From: an uncultured Campylobacter sp.
GTDB lineage: Bacteria > Campylobacterota > Campylobacteria > Campylobacterales > Campylobacteraceae
Reading direction: 5' to 3'
DNA length: 31,000 bases
Assembly: GCF_938045465.1 (NCBI RefSeq)
Contig: NZ_CALIBF010000159.1
Span: 1-31,000, forward strand
The translations under genes were made by a program, and so were the position numbers. Shown here piece by piece: positions 1 to 7,559 of this stretch. Within the stretch, counting starts at the first letter, position 1. Each line of letters opens with the position of its first letter. Below the pieces are notes generated by a model that was given only the letters and a program-made list of their open reading frames with translations, was not told the DNA's origin and searched no databases.

Positions 1-123
1 ATAACTACTCTGCGTGCGTCAGACTCATTCAAGCCAAAAAATCGAACTAGGCGCACGAAGTCTCCGAGCCCACGAAAGCCACACTCGGACTTTTCTAGCC
101 GAGGGATCAAACCGCTTAAAATT

Positions 124-873
124 TTAAAATTTAGGCTCGAAAAAAGTCTCTTCGTGGATGTTGGCGAAGGCGGCTTGCAGGCTGATAAAAAACCTCGGAT
201 GGGCCTTTTCATACTGTGCCAAAAGCTCCTTCGTAGCGGCGCGCGCGGTGGGTTCCTTGCCACCGTATTGTTTCGCGGGGCAAACCTCCTCCTCGCGCAT
301 GATCGGAAGCTCGTTATCTCTAGCACAGGCAGCGATTTGACGCTCGCGCGTGAGAATGAACGGACGGATGATCACAAGCCCGTTTTCGGCGACATAGCGC
401 GGAGCGAGGGTACGCAGCGCGCCGTTGAAGGTGAAATTCATAAAAAAGCTCTCCGCGGCGTCGTCGAGGTGGTGGGCGATGGCGATCTTATTAAAGCCGT
501 GTTCGAGCGCGTAGGAGTAGATATATCCGCGCCTCATACGCGAGCAAAAGCTGCAAAACGTGGTGTTTGCGCGGATCTTTTCCTTGCCGAATTCAAAAAT
601 TTTAGTATCGATTATCTCGTAGGGGATCTCGTGCTCTTTAAAATGGGCACTTATCTCGCGCAGGTCCTCGCCGATACCGTAGGTGACGGTAACGGCTCGA
701 AACTCCCAATCTAGCGGGCTTACGCTTTGGAAGTGCTTCAGCACGTGCGCCAAGCTCATGCTATCCTTGCCGCCGCTAAGAGCTAGTAAAATTTTATCGC
801 CGCGCTCGAACATCTTGTATTTGGCGTTGGTTTGTCCGACGCGACGAAGTAGTTTTTTGGAGAGGTTTATCAT
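124..873 (-). CDS. ttcA: TtcA-like tRNA 2-thiocytidine synthetase (PP-loop ATPase)
   Basis: This is a 249-residue PP-loop adenylating enzyme of the TtcA/TilS superfamily. The P-loop SGGKDS is at residues 33-38. The CxxC pair is C107/C110 (TTFCSFCSRMRRG), and a third cysteine is C198 (EEEVCPAK). That three-Cys pattern ligates the [4Fe-4S] cluster in TtcA, which 2-thiolates C32 of certain tRNAs. HHLDDAAESFFMN at 134-146 is the family's second conserved block. The start overlaps the mtnN stop by 4 nt (ATGA), so it is probably the last gene of the fabD-mtnN-ttcA run. C. jejuni has a PP-loop protein at the same place after pfs (recalled). The tRNA substrate is inferred from the family. No gene is seen in the 123 bases between its stop and the window edge. 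Confidence 0.88.
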   Translation of the reverse strand: MINLSKKLLRRVGQTNAKYKMFERGDKILLALSGGKDSMSLAHVLKHFQSVSPLDWEFRAVTVTYGIGEDLREISAHFKEHEIPYEIIDTKIFEFGKEKIRANTTFCSFCSRMRRGYIYSYALEHGFNKIAIAHHLDDAAESFFMNFTFNGALRTLAPRYVAENGLVIIRPFILTRERQIAACARDNELPIMREEEVCPAKQYGGKEPTARAATKELLAQYEKAHPRFFISLQAAFANIHEETFFEPKF

Positions 874-1568
874 AACCTTTCGATCATTTTTAGGACGAAA
901 TTTGCGCTCGTTTGTGCGCTTTTTACCATAAACTCGTCAAAATCGAACTCCGCTTTGTGTCCCGCCTCATCGCTTATCGCGCGCAGTACACAAAACGGCA
1001 CGCCTAGCGCATCGCACACCTGTGCCACGCTCGCTCCCTCCATCTCGACCGCGCTCGCGTCAAACGTCCGCTCAATCCAGCTCTTGCGCTCCTCATCGCC
1101 CACGAACTGATCGCCGCTAGCGATGACGCCCGATTTTAGAGTGATGCCAAGCTGCTCGGCGACGCTTTGCGCGATAGAATTTAGCTTCGCGTCGGTTTGG
1201 ACTGAAATTTTACTTCCCGGCACGAATCCGTGCGGATGCCCAAACGCCGTGATATCTAGATCGTGCTGCACGAGCGAGGTAGCGTATAAAATTTCGCCGA
1301 TCTTGATGCCGCGCTTCAAAGCCCCCGCAACGCCCGTAAAAATGAGCGCGCGCGCGCCAAATTTCTCGATCATAACCGTAGCGGTCAGGGCGGAATTTAC
1401 CTTGCCAATCTTCGAATACGCGATCACGAGATCGTGGCCGTTAAGCTTAGCGGCGTAGAATTTATTATTCGCGTGCTCCACAGCCTCCACGCTCACACCC
1501 CGCTCGCGCAGTGCGGATAGCAGCGGCTCGATCTCTTCGGGCATAGCGCCCAGAATCGCTACTTTCAT
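870..1568 (-). CDS. mtnN: MTA/SAH nucleosidase, probably also 6-amino-6-deoxyfutalosine hydrolase (MTAN/Pfs, MqnB role)
   Basis: This 232-residue cytosolic nucleosidase has the usual MTAN length. It opens with KVAILGAMPEEIEPL, where E12 corresponds to the catalytic glutamate. TGVAGAL at 78-84 is the phosphate/ribose-site glycine block. AVEMEGAS at 173-180 supplies the ribose-binding Met-Glu pair (E177), and SDEA near 199-202 supplies the catalytic aspartate (D200). The family cleaves 5'-methylthioadenosine and S-adenosylhomocysteine. In Campylobacter and Helicobacter the same enzyme also hydrolyses 6-amino-6-deoxyfutalosine in the futalosine menaquinone route; that dual role is family knowledge, not visible here. 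It overlaps fabD upstream and ttcA downstream by 4 nt each, implying translational coupling. Confidence 0.93.
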   Translation of the reverse strand: MKVAILGAMPEEIEPLLSALRERGVSVEAVEHANNKFYAAKLNGHDLVIAYSKIGKVNSALTATVMIEKFGARALIFTGVAGALKRGIKIGEILYATSLVQHDLDITAFGHPHGFVPGSKISVQTDAKLNSIAQSVAEQLGITLKSGVIASGDQFVGDEERKSWIERTFDASAVEMEGASVAQVCDALGVPFCVLRAISDEAGHKAEFDFDEFMVKSAQTSANFVLKMIERL

Positions 1569-2509
1569 CCGTTTTCCTTTGCAAATTTCAGAAACTCGTC
1601 TAAGCTCGCAAGATCCGTGATGCTGAAGGTCGGCTTTTGCGTGATCTTTTTGTTTATACCTTTTAAAACCGCTGCGCCGAACTCGACGAAGCAGTCCGCC
1701 TCGCCCTCGTAATTTTTGATGCTTTGCTTGTAAAGTACGGGGCTGATAAGCTGGGCTTTAAGCAGCTCTAGCGCTTCGGATTTTGTCCTGTATACTCGCG
1801 CCGTGGCGTTAGCGATGACGGGGGCAAAGCTCTCTTTTAGCGCGGGGCGTAAAAATTCCAAAAGCTCGTCGCTGGCGCTTTGTAGCATCGGGCAGTGGCT
1901 CGCGACGCTCATATTCAGTAGCATCGCGCGCTTTGCGCCCGCGGCTTTAAACTCGCCCTCGAGTGCCGCGAGATCATCTTTTTTGCCCGCGACTACAATC
2001 TGTCCGTCGCAGTTATAATTCGCCGCCCAAACCTGCCTACCGGCGCTCGCCGCATCCGCGCAAATTTTTTCGACCGCCTCGTCGGCAAGAGCCAAGATCA
2101 CCATCATTCCGGCGCCTTTGCCCTCGCAGGCGCTCTGCATAAGCCTGCCGCGAATATTTACTAGCTTTAACATCTGCTTCGGCTCCATGCCTCCCGCAGC
2201 ACTTAGCGCGCTAAACTCGCCCAGTGAGTGTCCGAGCAAAAACTGCGGAGCGATGTTAAGCCTTTCTTGATCCGCTCTTTCTTGCAGCGCCGCAAGCGCC
2301 ATCATAGAATTTAATGCAATCGCGGGTTGCGTAAATTCCGAAACGTCGAGCTTGTCGCCGGGCTCAAACAGTAAATTTTTAAAATCGATGCCGGTAAATT
2401 CTGAAGCCTCATCCAAAAGCGCGCGTGCAGATGCGGAGTTTTCGTAAAACTCCCTGCCCATGCCTACCCTTTGGCTGCCCTGTCCGGGGAAGATAAAAGC
2501 AAATTTCAT
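1565..2509 (-). CDS. fabD: Malonyl-CoA:ACP transacylase FabD
   Basis: FabD moves malonyl from CoA to acyl carrier protein for fatty acid elongation. The start is the ATG at 2509, giving 314 residues. It is preceded by AGGA and begins MKFAFIFPGQGSQ, the canonical FabD N-terminus. An open extension to 2584 lies inside slyD's His-rich tail and is not part of the protein. The nucleophile elbow GHSLGE carries S95. The malonyl-carboxylate arginine is R120 in NIRGRLMQ, and the catalytic histidine is H205 in VASHCPM. The start is 8 nt after the slyD stop, and the end overlaps mtnN by 4 nt. Confidence 0.95.
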   Translation of the reverse strand: MKFAFIFPGQGSQRVGMGREFYENSASARALLDEASEFTGIDFKNLLFEPGDKLDVSEFTQPAIALNSMMALAALQERADQERLNIAPQFLLGHSLGEFSALSAAGGMEPKQMLKLVNIRGRLMQSACEGKGAGMMVILALADEAVEKICADAASAGRQVWAANYNCDGQIVVAGKKDDLAALEGEFKAAGAKRAMLLNMSVASHCPMLQSASDELLEFLRPALKESFAPVIANATARVYRTKSEALELLKAQLISPVLYKQSIKNYEGEADCFVEFGAAVLKGINKKITQKPTFSITDLASLDEFLKFAKENG

Positions 2510-2517
2510 AAAAAATC

Positions 2518-3126
2518 CTAATGTTCGTGGTGGTGCCCGCCGCAGCACTCGTGATCTTTTCCGTGATCGTGACCCCCGCAGCATTCATGGCTGTCTGCAT
2601 GCCCATGACCTCCGCAACACTCGTGCCCCTCGTGGTGATGGTTGTGTCCGCAGCCGCAGCTGTGCGCGCCCTCCGGCTGTCCGGTAAGAATTTCGTCCGC
2701 CGTCGCTTCGCGGTTCTCGACGATCTTTATATTAAATTCCAGCTCCTTGCCCGCAAACGGGTGATTAAAGTCGATAGTGACGTCCTGCTCGCCGATAGCT
2801 TTGACGCTCACGCGGGTAGTCGCGCCGTCCTCCGCCTGACCAAAAAGCTCCATACCAACGACCAGGTCGATGCCCGCAAACTGCTCTTTAGGTAGGATCT
2901 GCACGGCGTCCTGCTTATACTCGCCGACTCCGTCGCTCGGGTTTATGCGAACCGTTTTACTCTCGCCCGCTTGCAGATTTAAAATTTCATCTTCCAGCTT
3001 TTGGATGATTTGATCCTTGCCACTAAGAAAGGCGATCGGGTCGGAGTTTAAATTTGACTCTAAAATTTCACCGGTTTTGCCGTCTTTTAGCTCATAATGC
3101 ATCTTTATAACTCGGTTGTTAGCCAT
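2518..3126 (-). CDS. slyD: SlyD-type FKBP prolyl isomerase / nickel metallochaperone with Cys-His-rich tail
   Basis: This is a 202-residue peptidyl-prolyl cis-trans isomerase of the SlyD class. Residues 1 to about 145 form the FKBP fold with the inserted chaperone flap; MHYELKDGKTGEILE and VTIDFNHPFAGKEL are family signatures. The tail from about residue 155 is almost only His, Cys, Gly, Asp and Glu, with three tandem 12-residue units beginning HECCGGH at residues 168, 180 and 192. In SlyD proteins such tails bind Ni2+ and other metals and can supply nickel to hydrogenase or urease maturation; that use here is inference. It follows cpoB by 50 nt, in a gap holding a TATAAA that may be a weak promoter, and an AGGAGA ribosome site precedes the ATG. 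Confidence 0.93.
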   Translation of the reverse strand: MANNRVIKMHYELKDGKTGEILESNLNSDPIAFLSGKDQIIQKLEDEILNLQAGESKTVRINPSDGVGEYKQDAVQILPKEQFAGIDLVVGMELFGQAEDGATTRVSVKAIGEQDVTIDFNHPFAGKELEFNIKIVENREATADEILTGQPEGAHSCGCGHNHHHEGHECCGGHGHADSHECCGGHDHGKDHECCGGHHHEH

Positions 3127-3176
3127 AGTTTTCTCCTATTTAAAATTTTATTTTTGATTTTATATTTAAATTTAGG

Positions 3177-4007
3177 TTATCTAGTGGGCGCGGCTTTAGC
3201 TTCTTTGGAATCTGGGTATGAAGCCTTTAGCGCTTTGTAGAATTTATCTGCGCTGTCTTTATCACCGATCTTATCGAAACTGATCGCGGTGTGATAAAGA
3301 AGTTTTGGGGTATAGTCTTGGCTCTCGTTGTGTGAGATGCTCTTTTTATAATAGTTTATCGCTTCTGCGTATGAGCCGGAAAAATATGAAATTTCGCCCA
3401 GCATATAGTTTGCCTTCGCCGGCTTGTAATTTTTAGATACTAAATAATTGTAGCGCTCTTTTGCGCCGGAATAGTCTTTTTTGGCATATAAAGTGTCGGC
3501 CTCTTTCAACACCGAAGCCTGATCTTTTGATTTAAAATCAGAATCTGATTTTGTACTAGCAGGAACTGAAGCAGTGCCTGCATCTAATTCAGCGTTTTTT
3601 TTTACGCTGCCGCCGCTACCTAATTTTTTATTGATTTCAGCAATTTGGGCTTTTATAGTTGCGATATCTCGTTTCATCTGATCTAGCTCGCTGTTGCCTT
3701 GGCTTTTGCCCGTAGCGCGAATTTCTAGATCCGCTACCCTGTTTTCCAGGTTCGAAATTTTAGAATTTGTTCCTTCAAGGACGCTTCGCAAACCTTCGAC
3801 GCTCTCGCGTGTATTATCTACACTAGTTTGCATCTCGCTTATACGCTTGCGGTTATCGCGCAATACTTGTTCATTTTCAGTTAGCCCGTAAGAGCTGCCC
3901 GAATCAATATTGCCAGCATCAAATGCGGAAGTTTCTGCATTTAAAAAAGTGGCAGCTCCCAAAAGAGCCGCCACCGTGAAATTTTTAAATTTCAAATTAG
4001 AATCCAA
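3177..4007 (-). CDS. cpoB: Tol-Pal system periplasmic protein CpoB/YbgF
   Basis: This 276-residue exported protein has an N-terminal signal peptide (NFTVAALLGAATFLNA, cleavage near residue 24). A predicted coiled coil follows at about 48-130 (NRKRISEMQTSVDNTRES, NSKISNLENRVADLEIRA), then a charged linker. TPR repeats occupy about 165-270 (ADTLYAKKDYSGAKERY, NYMLGEISYFSGSYAEA, AISFDKIGDKDSA). This is the CpoB/YbgF architecture; CpoB coordinates Tol-driven outer membrane constriction with septal peptidoglycan synthesis. The start overlaps the pal stop by 11 nt. An in-frame TTG at residue 5 is an alternative start that would give a more ordinary signal peptide. The acidic/serine linker between coiled coil and TPRs varies widely in the family. 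Confidence 0.9.
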   Translation of the reverse strand: MDSNLKFKNFTVAALLGAATFLNAETSAFDAGNIDSGSSYGLTENEQVLRDNRKRISEMQTSVDNTRESVEGLRSVLEGTNSKISNLENRVADLEIRATGKSQGNSELDQMKRDIATIKAQIAEINKKLGSGGSVKKNAELDAGTASVPASTKSDSDFKSKDQASVLKEADTLYAKKDYSGAKERYNYLVSKNYKPAKANYMLGEISYFSGSYAEAINYYKKSISHNESQDYTPKLLYHTAISFDKIGDKDSADKFYKALKASYPDSKEAKAAPTR

Positions 4008-4470
4008 CTTTGAATTCGTCGCGTCTATTTTGAGCGTCGCACTCTTTAGAATGCTCTGTGCAAGCCATATTGCTCTCGCCGTAGCTTACTACGGAAATTC
4101 TGCTCTCATTTACGCCTTGAGCAACCAATGCGTCTTTAGCTGCAGTAGCTCTCTTTAGACCAAGGGCATAGTTGTACTCATCAGAACCCCACTCATCGCA
4201 GTTACCCTCAACTTTAACGGTTAGAGACTCTGCGCCTGCTTGGTTGAATAAAGCTGCGTTATTATTGATTGTGCCTTGTTGATCGGCTCTAATATTAAAT
4301 TTATCAAAGTCGAAATAAACAGTACCAACTTCACTTTGGATCTGAGATGCCAAAGCAGCTAGTCTATCTGCATTACTTGTGCTTGTAGTATCGGCCTCTG
4401 GGGTCTTTTTAGAACAACCGCTCAATAATAGAGCAGCAACTGCTATCGAAGATAAAACTAAATGTTTCAT
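3997..4470 (-). CDS. pal: Peptidoglycan-associated lipoprotein Pal
   Basis: This 157-residue outer membrane lipoprotein has lipobox LLLSGC with C19 as the lipidated residue. The mature part is an OmpA-C/Pal domain: VYFDFDKFNIRADQ at the start, KVEGNCDEWGSDEYNYALG with the diaminopimelate-binding loop, and LKRATAAKDAL. Pal anchors the outer membrane to peptidoglycan and is released by energised TolA through TolB. It lies between tolB and cpoB, the standard order. Unlike its tightly packed neighbours it follows a 55-nt gap containing a strong extended -10 sequence. A good AAAGGAT ribosome site precedes the ATG. Extra transcription would fit the high abundance of Pal. Confidence 0.96.
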   Translation of the reverse strand: MKHLVLSSIAVAALLLSGCSKKTPEADTTSTSNADRLAALASQIQSEVGTVYFDFDKFNIRADQQGTINNNAALFNQAGAESLTVKVEGNCDEWGSDEYNYALGLKRATAAKDALVAQGVNESRISVVSYGESNMACTEHSKECDAQNRRDEFKVGF

Positions 4471-4499
4471 TTTCTATCCTTTCAAAAAAAATTGAAGTC

Positions 4500-4508
4500 A
4501 TTATATCA
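4500..4508 (-). promoter_or_regulatory. Extended -10 promoter element for pal
   Basis: Read on the minus strand this is TGA-TATAAT, a perfect -10 hexamer with a TGn extension. It lies in the tolB-pal gap, 30 nt before the pal ATG. Campylobacter sigma-70 promoters depend on such extended -10 boxes and usually lack a clear -35. It would transcribe pal-cpoB(-slyD) separately from the upstream tol and atp genes. No mapped start site is available here. Confidence 0.6.
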
Positions 4509-4525
4509 CGAGATTTTTTAATATT

Positions 4526-5773
4526 TTACCAATCAACCGATTGAATTTTACCCACTCTTAACGGAAATTGGAAACTTTTATTCTCGTTAACTCTGATAAT
4601 ACCTACCGAGCTTCCGCTGCCGTCTTGCTTGATAAACATAATGCTACCGCCATCGCTAGAAAATCTAGGAAACATATTTTTGCCACTAGCCGTTAACTGG
4701 CGAATCATATCGGTTTGGGTAGAGATTAAATATATATTAAATCCGCCCCCGCCGTCGCGACTAGAGTAAGTAACATAATTGCCATTTGTGCTGATGGAGT
4801 TATTATTTTTGCCGTGATAGACGAGCTGCTGAACGTTGCCGCCGTTTATGCTAGTGGCAAATACGTTTGGATAACCCAGGCGGTCGCTAACAAAAGCTAT
4901 GCGCGAATCGCCGTCGATAAAATTTCCATTTACATCAATGCCAGCGTAATCAGTAATTTGCTTAGCGCTGCCCGAGGCTATATCATATAAATAAATATCG
5001 GGTTGATCTTTAGGCGCATTGGTGATTAGAAGCTTTCTGCCGTCGGCGCTTACATCTGAAGCTATCGTCATGCCATGACCGGTAAAAATTTTACTCTTGC
5101 TACCGTTGGATAGATTAAATTTATAGATAGCGGGCGTATTTTTATTGACGTAATAGGTGTAATAAAATTCGTTCTGCGCTGCACTAGCCCATTTAGGGAA
5201 GATATTTAATCCACCGCGAAGCACAACCTGCTGGTAAGTAAGCGTATAGTCAGCCACCATGATCTCGCTCTCACGCGTCGAAGTGTAGCGAGAGAGCAAA
5301 ATCATCTCCTTCATCCAATCGACGTTTGAGTACCCTAGCTGCTTGACGATCTCAGATACCGCCATATGTGCCAAAAACGGATATTTTTCGGCATTTGAAA
5401 GCGTAAAGCTCTTCTCGTACATCACCCTGCCGCTGTTTGCCTCAAGCACTTTGGCTTTTAGACTCATCGGCGAGCTTTTATCACTTACCGCGTAGCGCAC
5501 GATCAGAGCGGCACCGCTAGAGCCTAGATTATCGGAAGCACCCGCATCATAGCTGCTTTGTAGATACTCGTCGCTGACCTCGAAAGTCGCGCCGACCTTT
5601 AGATCGCCCACCATAAGTTTAAAGAATTTGTTGCCAAATTCTGAATTTGCAAGGTTCGATGCATCTTGAACGACGATTTTAGGTAGATTTACCCCTTCGT
5701 TTACGATAGACATAGTCGCATCTGCCGCGAAAATGCTACTACAAAATGCAAGAATCAAAAGTAGTTTCTTCAT
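4526..5773 (-). CDS. tolB: Tol-Pal translocation protein TolB
   Basis: This 415-residue periplasmic protein has signal peptide KKLLLILAFCSSIFA. The N-terminal alpha/beta domain spans about 20-170. A six-bladed beta-propeller follows, built from WD40-like/TolB repeats such as SADGRKLLITNAPKDQPDIY, FVSDRLGYPNVFATS and SSDGGSIMFIKQDGSG. TolB binds Pal and the TolA C-terminal domain and passes the inner-membrane energy signal to Pal. Its start overlaps the small TolA-C paralog by 4 nt (ATGA). The length is slightly short of the E. coli protein but normal for Campylobacterota as I recall. Confidence 0.94.
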   Translation of the reverse strand: MKKLLLILAFCSSIFAADATMSIVNEGVNLPKIVVQDASNLANSEFGNKFFKLMVGDLKVGATFEVSDEYLQSSYDAGASDNLGSSGAALIVRYAVSDKSSPMSLKAKVLEANSGRVMYEKSFTLSNAEKYPFLAHMAVSEIVKQLGYSNVDWMKEMILLSRYTSTRESEIMVADYTLTYQQVVLRGGLNIFPKWASAAQNEFYYTYYVNKNTPAIYKFNLSNGSKSKIFTGHGMTIASDVSADGRKLLITNAPKDQPDIYLYDIASGSAKQITDYAGIDVNGNFIDGDSRIAFVSDRLGYPNVFATSINGGNVQQLVYHGKNNNSISTNGNYVTYSSRDGGGGFNIYLISTQTDMIRQLTASGKNMFPRFSSDGGSIMFIKQDGSGSSVGIIRVNENKSFQFPLRVGKIQSVDW

Positions 5774-6183
5774 CTTTTCTCCTTAATTTGATCTGATTTA
5801 ACATTATATTTTAAAAAAATCGCAAATTTACGAGGCTTGTTGTCTGGCGCTTTTACAAAGCGTTGTTTCGAAAGCCTCATCAAAAAGTTCTTAAGTTTTT
5901 TGAGGAATATTTCATCCCCCTCCAAATAATCTGTGCTATAATCAATAACTTCCCCATCAGCACTTAAGCTTACGTTGAGTAGCACGCTGCCTTCAGCAGG
6001 AGTCATTTTTTGCGCCCACCACAAATAACCCAGCTGCTTTTTAACATCATTATAATAAATTTTAATTTTATAGGAATTTTGAATTTCAGTGTTTAAATTT
6101 GAAGAGGTAGAATTTTTAGCAGAATCCACATCTTCTGCAAAAAGCATACAGCAAAACGCAAAAATACAAAAAAGTCTCTTCAC
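5770..6183 (-). CDS. Short periplasmic paralog of the TolA C-terminal domain
   Basis: This 137-residue protein begins with signal peptide MKRLFCIFAFCCMLFAED, cleavable near residue 16. The rest aligns by eye with the last ~90 residues of the adjacent TolA. Both have a Y-x(4)-KKxLxxLW block (YNDVKKQLGYLWW here), then ADG-x-V-x-DY, then a KL-x2-FL-x2-LS-x-Q-x-F helix/strand, then K-x-PD. It lacks the cytoplasmic start, membrane anchor and long Lys/Glu/Pro stalk of TolA. It starts 19 nt after tolA and overlaps tolB by 4 nt, so it is co-expressed with both. A tandem duplication of tolA with loss of the anchor is the simplest origin. Its function is unknown; it could bind TolB, Pal or polar proteins in competition with TolA. 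I recall no equivalent between tolA and tolB in C. jejuni. Confidence 0.8.
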   Translation of the reverse strand: MKRLFCIFAFCCMLFAEDVDSAKNSTSSNLNTEIQNSYKIKIYYNDVKKQLGYLWWAQKMTPAEGSVLLNVSLSADGEVIDYSTDYLEGDEIFLKKLKNFLMRLSKQRFVKAPDNKPRKFAIFLKYNVKSDQIKEKR

Positions 6184-6202
6184 TTTTTTTCCTTACAGAA
6201 TT

Positions 6203-7168
6203 CTAATTTGTCTTCATCACGTCGGACATCCTAGTATCTATCTCGTGCGATGCTCCGTCGGGAGACTTCGGGAAAGTCTGAGTAGATAGATTATCCAAAA
6301 AATCTCGCAACTTCTGATTAAATTCCGTCTCTCGCCCCAGCTCTATAATAGTATAATCCGCCACTCGCCCATCTGCGCCAAAGACTATCTTAATCCTTGC
6401 GTCGTCCTTCGCGGTCGCCACATATCTGCTCCATAGAACTTGAAGCTTCTTCTCGATAGCGCCGTAATAAGCGTTATACTCACCCGTCCTTTGCGTCCTG
6501 CCGCCAAGCTTATCGGATTTGACGACAGCATTTTTAGATGCCGCTTTATCCTTAGCACTAGAGGTGGCGGTTTCTTTATCGGACTTTTTGTTACTCTGAA
6601 CGGCGTCGCTAGCTTTAGCACTTTCCTCAAGCTTCTTATTGTCCTTCGTCGTATCCGAAAAAAGATCGCTCAAGCTCGGTTTTTCCTCTTTTTTCGGCTC
6701 CGACTTAGTTTCCTCTTTTTTCTCTACTACTTTTTCGGAAGGTTTATCTTCCAACTTAGGCTCGGGTTTGGGCTCAGCTTTAGGCTCGTCCTTTTTAGGT
6801 TCCGGCTTCGGCTCTTCCTTTGGCTTTTCGGGCTCTTTCGGCTTTGCCTGCACCGGAGGTGGCGGAACTACTTGCGCCGTAGTCTTAATTTTATCCTCCG
6901 GCACGTCCTTAATATTCTTATTTTCAAACTCGCCCTGCTTCGTTTCTTTAGCGATTTCAGGTGCGGACGGAAGTTTATCATCTATTTCGAAATCAAAAGT
7001 AACATCCATATAATCGTTGGGATTGTCGGTATATTTTTTAAATTTTTCCTGCGGCTTTGAAATTTGATATAAAAGAACGAAAATCACCAGCAGATAGGCA
7101 AAAAGGGCGATTAAAAACGATTTAAAATTATCGTATTTAACCCCCGTAAAATTTGAATAATTAGCCAT
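6203..7168 (-). CDS. tolA: TolA (TonB C-terminal-like envelope energy-coupling protein)
   Basis: This 321-residue inner membrane protein has a short cytoplasmic start and one membrane helix at about 16-35 (FLIALFAYLLVIFVLLYQIS). A periplasmic stalk of about 100-215 residues follows, dominated by Pro, Lys and Glu (KPKEPEKPKEEPKPEPKK and similar). The C-terminal TolA/TonB domain at about 228-321 contains YNAYYGAIEKKLQVLWSRY and GADGRVADYTI. TolQR use proton flow to extend TolA, whose C domain contacts TolB and Pal. The TonB alternative is less likely because tolB and pal follow directly. It overlaps tolR by 8 nt. The stalk is largely rigid PK/PE repeats rather than the long Ala-rich helix of E. 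coli TolA. Confidence 0.9.
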   Translation of the reverse strand: MANYSNFTGVKYDNFKSFLIALFAYLLVIFVLLYQISKPQEKFKKYTDNPNDYMDVTFDFEIDDKLPSAPEIAKETKQGEFENKNIKDVPEDKIKTTAQVVPPPPVQAKPKEPEKPKEEPKPEPKKDEPKAEPKPEPKLEDKPSEKVVEKKEETKSEPKKEEKPSLSDLFSDTTKDNKKLEESAKASDAVQSNKKSDKETATSSAKDKAASKNAVVKSDKLGGRTQRTGEYNAYYGAIEKKLQVLWSRYVATAKDDARIKIVFGADGRVADYTIIELGRETEFNQKLRDFLDNLSTQTFPKSPDGASHEIDTRMSDVMKTN

Positions 7169-7559
7169 TTGTTTGAAGTGCGACTTTTGTAAAACCCGCC
7201 TGCTTTAGGCTCTTTAAAACAAACATTACATCGTCGTAAACGAGTCTCTTATCGGCTTGGATATAGACGGGTTTTTCCAAGCTATACTTGCCGGTGCCTT
7301 TAAGCAGCACGAGATTATCCGGGAATTCAGCTAGGCTCATCGAGCTTTTGTCGATATAAACCTTGCGATCTTCGCCGATACGCACAAGCAAGAATTCCGC
7401 GGTATTTTCCGAAACCTGTGCTTTTGAGCCACTAGGCAGTTCGATCTTTTCATCGTAGATAATCGCCGTTTGCGCGACCATTAAAATCGCTAGCAAAACA
7501 AGCATAATATCGACGAGCGGAGTGATATTTAACTCTGGATTTTCGTCGAAATTATACAT
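7161..7559 (-). CDS. tolR: TolR/ExbD-family proton-channel subunit
   Basis: This 132-residue protein has a short cytoplasmic N-terminus, one membrane helix beginning ITPLVDIMLVLLAILMV, and a periplasmic domain ending KSLKQAGFTKVALQT. The aspartate in LVDIM is the conserved proton-pathway residue of ExbD/TolR/MotB-type stators. Sequence alone cannot separate TolR from ExbD; its place between tolQ and tolA-tolB-pal decides for TolR. C. jejuni annotation calls the equivalent gene exbD3 (recalled). Its ATG overlaps the tolQ stop by one base (TAATG). Confidence 0.9.
   Translation of the reverse strand: MYNFDENPELNITPLVDIMLVLLAILMVAQTAIIYDEKIELPSGSKAQVSENTAEFLLVRIGEDRKVYIDKSSMSLAEFPDNLVLLKGTGKYSLEKPVYIQADKRLVYDDVMFVLKSLKQAGFTKVALQTNG

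Noticed and set aside
62..88. Possible hairpin TCCGAG...CTCGGA downstream of ttcA
   Set aside because: Only six pairs with a 15-nt loop and no T-run on either strand, so not callable as a terminator.
154..714. Long plus-strand reading frame of 186 codons opposite ttcA
   Set aside because: It is the antisense of a well-supported TtcA gene; no motif or ribosome site.
2510..2584. Longer FabD N-terminus from 2584
   Set aside because: It overlaps the slyD tail; the canonical FabD start with AGGA is at 2509.
2521..2895. Plus-strand frame with a hydrophobic, Val/Ala-rich translation
   Set aside because: It is the complement of the His/Cys-rich slyD tail and FKBP domain, which explains its composition.
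6440..7060. Plus-strand frames rich in Leu/Phe/Arg and Ser/Gly opposite tolA
   Set aside because: They are shadows of the Lys/Glu/Pro-rich TolA stalk on the other strand.
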